NCBI GenBank assembly: GCA_022827835.1
Contig: JAJEIO010000026.1
Coordinates: 87,308-151,307 of the forward strand
Direction: 5' to 3'
From: Candidatus Latescibacterota bacterium
GTDB taxonomy: Bacteria > Latescibacterota > UBA2968 > UBA8231
Length of the DNA: 64,000 nucleotides
This document shows positions 60,086 through 64,000 of the stretch, one piece after another. Each line of letters opens with the position of its first letter. Within the stretch, counting starts at the first letter, position 1. The notes under the pieces are model-generated. The model saw only the letters and a program-made list of their open reading frames with translations. It had not been told where the DNA came from and made no database searches. The position numbers were made by a program, and so were the translations under genes.

Positions 60086-60340
60086 TCAAGTCATAGTCTG
60101 CACGAGACGGCTCAACCGCGACTTGTAGCGGGCGGCGGCATTTTTGTGGATAATGCCCTTGTTGGTGGTCCTGTCGATGATCGAGATCGCCGCCTGTAGA
60201 GCGATCTCGGCCGAGGCTTTGTCCGGAGCTTGGCGGACTTTCTTGAGGGCCGTACGCATCCGCGAGCGGATTGCGCGGTTGCGTACGTAGGCTTTGGCAC
60301 TAGTGATTTGGTGCTTCTTGGCAGACTTGAGTTTAGGCAA
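60086..60340 (-). CDS. rpsT: 30S ribosomal protein S20
   Basis: 84 residues, lysine/arginine-rich helical protein: LKSAKKHQITSAKAYVRNRA, then TNKGIIHKNAAARYKSRLSR. It binds 16S rRNA in the small subunit. The start codon is TTG with GGAGG upstream, the same unusual start that E. coli rpsT uses, where it takes part in autoregulation. The gene is single, with its own promoter at 60368-60396. Confidence 0.96.
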   Translation of the reverse strand: MPKLKSAKKHQITSAKAYVRNRAIRSRMRTALKKVRQAPDKASAEIALQAAISIIDRTTNKGIIHKNAAARYKSRLSRLVQTMT

Positions 60341-60367
60341 TTTTGCGCTCCTCCAATAAAATTATTA

Positions 60368-60396
60368 AATATATAAAAAGTGGGGAGAAGGGACAA
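60368..60396 (-). promoter_or_regulatory. Predicted promoter for rpsT
   Basis: Minus-strand TTGTCC (60396-60391), 17-base spacer, TATATT (60373-60368); start point near 60361 gives a leader of about 20 bases carrying the GGAGG site. Confidence 0.5.
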
Positions 60397-60473
60397 GGCG
60401 GGTCTTCAAAAAGAAGCTAGCGAAGGCCAAAACGAACTGGAGCCCCGCATAAAATTAGCCCTGTGATCTTATC

Positions 60474-60947
60474 ATGGCTTCTTATAGTGATCAGATGGGA
60501 TTTGATTTTGGCGAACGATGCTCTGCTGGCGACGGTGTGCAGACCGCTACGCGCTGTGCGCACTGTCGCCTAGAGATTGAGGTGCCAACTTGGTATGCGG
60601 GTCAAGCGCAGTTGCACTTTTGCGACGCGTCCTGCCGTCGTGCTTGGACAGAGGCTATGCCATCGTTAGAGGTTTGCTTAGGGGAGACTTCCAAAAGGCG
60701 GGGGGCCAATTGGGAACTCCAAGCGCTAAAGGCGCGGACGCGCGATGGCTTCATCTGTCAGGTATGCGGGGTCAACGAAGAGGAACTGGGGCGCCAGCTC
60801 GACGTCCATCACAAGATCCCCTATCGCAGTTTCTCTTCCAATATAGAGGCCAATAAGCTGGAACATCTGATTTCAGTCTGTCCCTCTTGCCACTCCAAGT
60901 TGGAAGCCGAGTTGCGTCAAGATCTTCCTCTTTTTGCAAGATCTTGA
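60474..60947 (+). CDS. HNH endonuclease
   Basis: 157 residues. Zinc-binding cysteine pairs occur at TRCAHC, HFCDASCRRAW, and FICQVCGVNEEE...SVCPSCHSKLE. The HNH catalytic core is LDVHHKIPYRSFSSN. The first cysteine cluster is an extra N-terminal zinc finger ahead of a standard HNH nuclease. No neighbouring methyltransferase is seen, so it is not an obvious restriction system; it could be a stand-alone or mobile-element nuclease. The stop lies inside a hairpin. Confidence 0.83.
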   Translation: MASYSDQMGFDFGERCSAGDGVQTATRCAHCRLEIEVPTWYAGQAQLHFCDASCRRAWTEAMPSLEVCLGETSKRRGANWELQALKARTRDGFICQVCGVNEEELGRQLDVHHKIPYRSFSSNIEANKLEHLISVCPSCHSKLEAELRQDLPLFARS

Positions 60948-60948
60948 C
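60916..60948 (+). terminator. Hairpin overlapping the end of the HNH gene
   Basis: GTCAAGATCTT (60916-60926) pairs perfectly with AAGATCTTGAC (60938-60948), an 11-bp stem with 11-base loop that includes the stop codon. The following CTTTC is only a weak U-run, so termination is likely but not certain. Confidence 0.5.
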
Positions 60949-61111
60949 CTTTCTGCGTGCTAGGTGCTGATAGGCCATATAGTTTAGAAACTACCTCTTG
61001 CATCCTGGATATTAGATGCGTATTTTGTATTGAGTACGTAACACAGTCTCAGGCTTCTCTACACGCTCTTCGATTAAGCTGTTGTTGTAAGGGTCGCTAA
61101 GAGGGAGGAAC

Positions 61112-61207
61112 ATGAGCGGGGTGGTGATGGAGGTGGTTGCGGCCTTAGAGCGGCGAGGCGGCGGTCTAGCGCACAAAGTTGCGCTGCAACTTAAAATTAA
61201 AACTTAA
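61112..61207 (+). CDS. Possible 31-residue leader peptide
   Basis: ATG at 61112 with a strong AGGGAGGA site encodes 31 residues ending ALQLKIKT, then stops 22 bases before the start of the large repeat protein. Within it AAGTTGC/GCAACTT (61176-61192) makes a 7-bp hairpin. Position and SD are suggestive of translational coupling or attenuation, but coding is unproven. Confidence 0.3.
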   Translation: MSGVVMEVVAALERRGGGLAHKVALQLKIKT

Positions 61208-61229
61208 ATCTCTCATTGGAGGGTCAATT

Positions 61230-64000
61230 ATGAGCGGTTGTGTAGTTAGTAACAAACTCATTTGGAATAGAGCGCTGTCCTGCCTGAGTATGCTTTTTCT
61301 GGCGGTCACTTTGGTGCTGGTGCCGGAGGCTGAAGCCCAGGATGCGCCGAGCTTTGGCGATGCGACGGTTGCCAACCAGATGTACGAAGCCGGGGTGGCG
61401 ATAATTTTGGAGTTGCCTCCGGCTTCAGGTGGTAACGGCGACTTGACTTATACTCTAAGTCCCTTGCCACTAGGTTTGGAGTTTGATGCCGCGTCTCGGA
61501 CGCTTTCGGGCACGCCTTCGGACGTTGTCTCCTTCCCGGAAAAGATCTTTTACTTGATGATCTACGAAGCGACGGATGCCGATGGTGCTACGGCCACGTT
61601 GACATTCAATATCTCAGTAGAGGAGGAGGATGTAGCGCCGAGCTTTGGCGATGCGACGGTTGCCGATCAGATGTTCTCGGCCGGGGTGGCGATAGATTTG
61701 GTGCTACCTCCGGCTTCAGGTGGTAACGGCGATTTGACGTATAATTTAAGGCCCTTGCCGCCGGGTTTGGAGTTTGATGCTGCGACTCGGACGCTTTCGG
61801 GTACGCCTTCGGAAGTGGCTATTTCCTTGATGACTTACGAAGTAGCGGATGCCGACGGCGATACGGCCACGTTGACATTTGAGGTAGAAGTCGATACGAG
61901 GCCGATCATTAATGGATCGGTTCCTGATCAGCAGTACGAGACAGGCAAGGCGATAGTGGATTTGCAGTTGCCGGACGCTTCGGTTGGCCCGCGTGAGGAG
62001 CCTCCGAGGTATTTCTTGGAAGGTGATCCAGAGATACCGCCGGGTCTGACGTTTGATGATCAGGCTCTGACGCTTTCGGGTACGCCGACGAAATCAGGAA
62101 CCTATACGTTGACCTATCGGGTAGAGGATTCCGATACGAATATGGAGGATAGCGACAAGACCACACTGACTTTTACAGTTGATGTACAGTTAACCTTCGC
62201 GGAGGCCTTTGAGAATCAAACCTTTTCTGAAGGCGATAATATAGAGTTGATGTTGCCAGCGGCTTTGGCTACTGACAACAGGCTGGAATATTCCTTGGAA
62301 GGTGATCCGGAGATACCGCCGGGTCTGACGTTTAATGACGACCCCGAGTCTCGAACGCTTTCGGGTGATCTGCCGACCGATCTGCCGGCCGATAATTTGT
62401 ATGCCGAGAAATATGAGTTGACCTATGTAGTGAAGGTGGAGGGTGACGATAATCCGCTAAATAAGGCTGAGTTGAACTTCACGATAGTGGTTGACGGCAG
62501 GCCTAGCTTCGGTGTCGAGGAAGCGCCGGTGCCGGAGGACCCGTATCCGGCGGGCGCGGAGATGACCTTGGATTTTCCGGAAGCGAAAAGCGGCAATGTG
62601 GAGTTGACATATAGCTTGGAATTGCCGGAAGATCTGAGTGATCTGACGTTTAATGACCAAGCTCGGACGCTTTCGGGCACACCAGGGACTGAGAGGGTGT
62701 ATGCCGCTGATTATGATTTGACGTTGGTGGTGGAGGATGCCGATGGCGATGTTGCTGAGTTGCCCTTCACGATAGTGGTGGATGGCGAGCCTAGCTTCGA
62801 CGGCATGACCGTGGATGCCGAGCCGTCGTATCCGGCGGACGCGGAGATGAGCTTGACTTTGCCGGAGCCGAAAGGCGGGAATGTGAAATGGGAGTATCGC
62901 CTGAAAGGGGAACTGCCGCCGGGCTTGGAGTTTAATGACGACCCCGAGTCTCGGACGCTTTCGGGTACGCCGCCGCCGAATGTGGTGTATGCCGCTGAAT
63001 ATCCGTTGACGTTGGAGGTGTGGGATGTCGATGGCGATGTTGCTGAGTTGCCCTTTACGGTAGTGGTGGATGGCAAGCCCAGCTTCGGCGACGACAAGAC
63101 CGTGGACGCCAAGCCGTCGTATCCGGCGGGCGAGGCGATGAGCTTGACTTTGCCGGATGCGGACGGCGGCAACGTCGAGTTGACGTATAGCGTGCGTGGT
63201 AATCAGACGTCGGATCTGAGTTTTCTAAAGTTTGATGCCGCGACTCGAACGCTATCGGGTACGCCGTCGCCTCATAGATTGTATGACGAGTCATATTCGT
63301 TGACGTTGGTGGTGAAGGATGCGGACGGGGATGAAGCTACTTTGGACTTCACGATTGTGATAGCTGGTATGCCCAGCTTCGGCGACCAGATTGTGGAAGA
63401 CCAGCTATACACAGCCGGCGATGAGGTGAGCTTGCGGCTGCCGAAGGCGTCAGGTGGGAATGTGGAGTTGACCTATACCTTGAATGAGGAGGACTTGCCT
63501 GCGGGTCTGTCGTTTGATGCCTCGTCTCGGACGATTTTGGGTACGCCGCCGACGGATGTGACGTATGCCGAGTCCTATGCATTCACGTATCGGGTGGCCG
63601 ATGTCGATGGCGATGATACGGTGTTGCGCTTCTCGATTAGAGTGAATGGTATCCCCAGCTTCGTCCAGGAGGAGGAAGATCAGCAGTACGCGGCGGGCGA
63701 TGCGGTGAGCTTGGAGTTGCCAGAGGCGGTCGGTGGGAATGTGGCACGGACGTATCGCTTGGATGGGGAGTTGCCTGTGGGTCTGGCGTTTGATCCGGCG
63801 ACTCGGACGATTTCGGGTGATCTGCCGGAGTTTGCGACGTATGCTTTTGACGGGTATGGGTTGACGTATCGGGTGGCCGATGTCGATGGCGAAGAGCCGA
63901 CTCCGTTGGCTTTCACGATTCGGGTGGATGGTATGCCTCGCTTCGACGAAGGCGTGTCGAGTCAAGTCACCTTTGCCGAAGGCCAGACGATAGATCCTTG
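61230..64000 (+). CDS. Large secreted protein with tandem putative-Ig (He_PIG) repeats, 3' partial
   Basis: The frame starts at ATG 61230 (GGAGGG upstream) and runs open to the window edge, over 923 residues with no stop. A signal peptide (WNRALSCLSMLFLAVTLVLV, cleavage after AEA) is followed by repeats of 90-100 residues, each with an opening like PSFGDATVADQMFSAG, a core like LPPGLEFDAATRTLSGTP and an ending like ADADGDTATLTF. These are putative-Ig/cadherin-like domains; conserved acidic residues would bind Ca2+. At least nine repeats are seen and a tenth begins. Likely an outer-surface or secreted adhesin; any anchor or secretion domain lies beyond the window. Confidence 0.9.
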   Translation, partial: MSGCVVSNKLIWNRALSCLSMLFLAVTLVLVPEAEAQDAPSFGDATVANQMYEAGVAIILELPPASGGNGDLTYTLSPLPLGLEFDAASRTLSGTPSDVVSFPEKIFYLMIYEATDADGATATLTFNISVEEEDVAPSFGDATVADQMFSAGVAIDLVLPPASGGNGDLTYNLRPLPPGLEFDAATRTLSGTPSEVAISLMTYEVADADGDTATLTFEVEVDTRPIINGSVPDQQYETGKAIVDLQLPDASVGPREEPPRYFLEGDPEIPPGLTFDDQALTLSGTPTKSGTYTLTYRVEDSDTNMEDSDKTTLTFTVDVQLTFAEAFENQTFSEGDNIELMLPAALATDNRLEYSLEGDPEIPPGLTFNDDPESRTLSGDLPTDLPADNLYAEKYELTYVVKVEGDDNPLNKAELNFTIVVDGRPSFGVEEAPVPEDPYPAGAEMTLDFPEAKSGNVELTYSLELPEDLSDLTFNDQARTLSGTPGTERVYAADYDLTLVVEDADGDVAELPFTIVVDGEPSFDGMTVDAEPSYPADAEMSLTLPEPKGGNVKWEYRLKGELPPGLEFNDDPESRTLSGTPPPNVVYAAEYPLTLEVWDVDGDVAELPFTVVVDGKPSFGDDKTVDAKPSYPAGEAMSLTLPDADGGNVELTYSVRGNQTSDLSFLKFDAATRTLSGTPSPHRLYDESYSLTLVVKDADGDEATLDFTIVIAGMPSFGDQIVEDQLYTAGDEVSLRLPKASGGNVELTYTLNEEDLPAGLSFDASSRTILGTPPTDVTYAESYAFTYRVADVDGDDTVLRFSIRVNGIPSFVQEEEDQQYAAGDAVSLELPEAVGGNVARTYRLDGELPVGLAFDPATRTISGDLPEFATYAFDGYGLTYRVADVDGEEPTPLAFTIRVDGMPRFDEGVSSQVTFAEGQTIDP
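61344..64000 (+). repeat. Tandem ~270-295 bp repeats encoding Ig-like domains
   Basis: Units begin near 61344, 61635, 61903, 62200, 62500, 62790, 63077, 63371, 63653 and 63934. The DNA of some units is alike over tens of bases, for example CGGACGCTTTCGGGTACGCC and variants, and the first two units are the closest. Variation in repeat length is found mostly in units 3-5. Such arrays are prone to gain and loss of units. Confidence 0.85.

Noticed and set aside
62423..63965. Several minus-strand frames of 77-171 residues in the repeat region
   Set aside because: They are shadows of the repeat-encoding plus-strand frame and recur with its period.
61344..64000. Possible CRISPR-like array because of regular repeats
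   Set aside because: Units are about 280 bases, diverged and entirely coding, with no short identical repeats or unique spacers.

Overview
The window is about 64 kb of G+C-rich bacterial DNA with densely packed, often overlapping genes. It carries aspS, rpsT, lnt, an initiator tRNA and the conserved phoH-pgpH-ybeY-corC block. Signal peptides, lipoprotein boxes, a TonB-dependent receptor and apolipoprotein N-acyltransferase point to a diderm. The load of enolase-superfamily (mandelate racemase-like) enzymes, Gfo/Idh/MocA oxidoreductases, creatininase, DUF3604, DUF4380, cupins and sugar isomerases resembles uncultured marine or sponge-associated heterotrophs such as Latescibacterota or Poribacteria. 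That placement is inference from gene content only; there is no 16S gene here.

Layout. 1-7.6 kb: the 3' end of a GNAT acetyltransferase, a minus-strand catabolic set (creatininase, enolase-superfamily enzyme, serine hydrolase), an AAA ATPase/TOPRIM (DUF4276) pair on the plus strand, then a second enolase-superfamily enzyme with a D-2-hydroxyacid dehydrogenase. 7.9-10 kb: a DUF3604 protein. 10.1-13.9 kb: an accessory island with an orphan Phd-type antitoxin, a strikingly AT-rich membrane protein, a DUF5131 gene, and a toxin-antitoxin locus with an apparently chimeric antitoxin, a truncated antitoxin and a deleted antitoxin copy. 14-20.3 kb: oxidoreductase-like genes and an operon of sodium:solute symporter, M42 peptidase and enolase-superfamily enzyme. 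20.3-27.1 kb: two lipoproteins, a TonB-dependent receptor, a galactokinase-like GHMP kinase, a CaiB/BaiF CoA-transferase and a Uma2 protein, closed by a clear terminator.

27.2-32.5 kb: a second accessory segment. It holds an SF1 helicase whose unrecognised N-terminal domain is duplicated as a separate gene, with the same leader hairpin in front of both copies, and an AAA-ATPase/PD-(D/E)XK (DUF1703) protein. 32.8-47 kb: a P450, a D-aminoacylase-like amidohydrolase and two plus-strand catabolic operons (amidohydrolase, oxidoreductase, PfkB kinase, DUF4380; then sugar isomerase, cupins, alkyltransferase-like protein, MATE pump, DapA-like lyase, oxidoreductase). 47-57.2 kb: minus-strand housekeeping genes.

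57.3-60.1 kb: a cysteine-synthesis cassette of CysM, JAMM protease, CysO-like sulfur carrier and a second cysteine synthase. 60.1-61 kb: rpsT (TTG start) and an HNH nuclease. From 61.23 kb to the window edge an open reading frame encodes a secreted protein made of at least nine putative-Ig (cadherin-like) repeats; it has no stop within the window.

Most catabolic genes can be assigned to families but not to substrates. The best candidates for new biology are the helicase/duplicated-domain locus, the recombined toxin-antitoxin island and the ATPase/TOPRIM pair.
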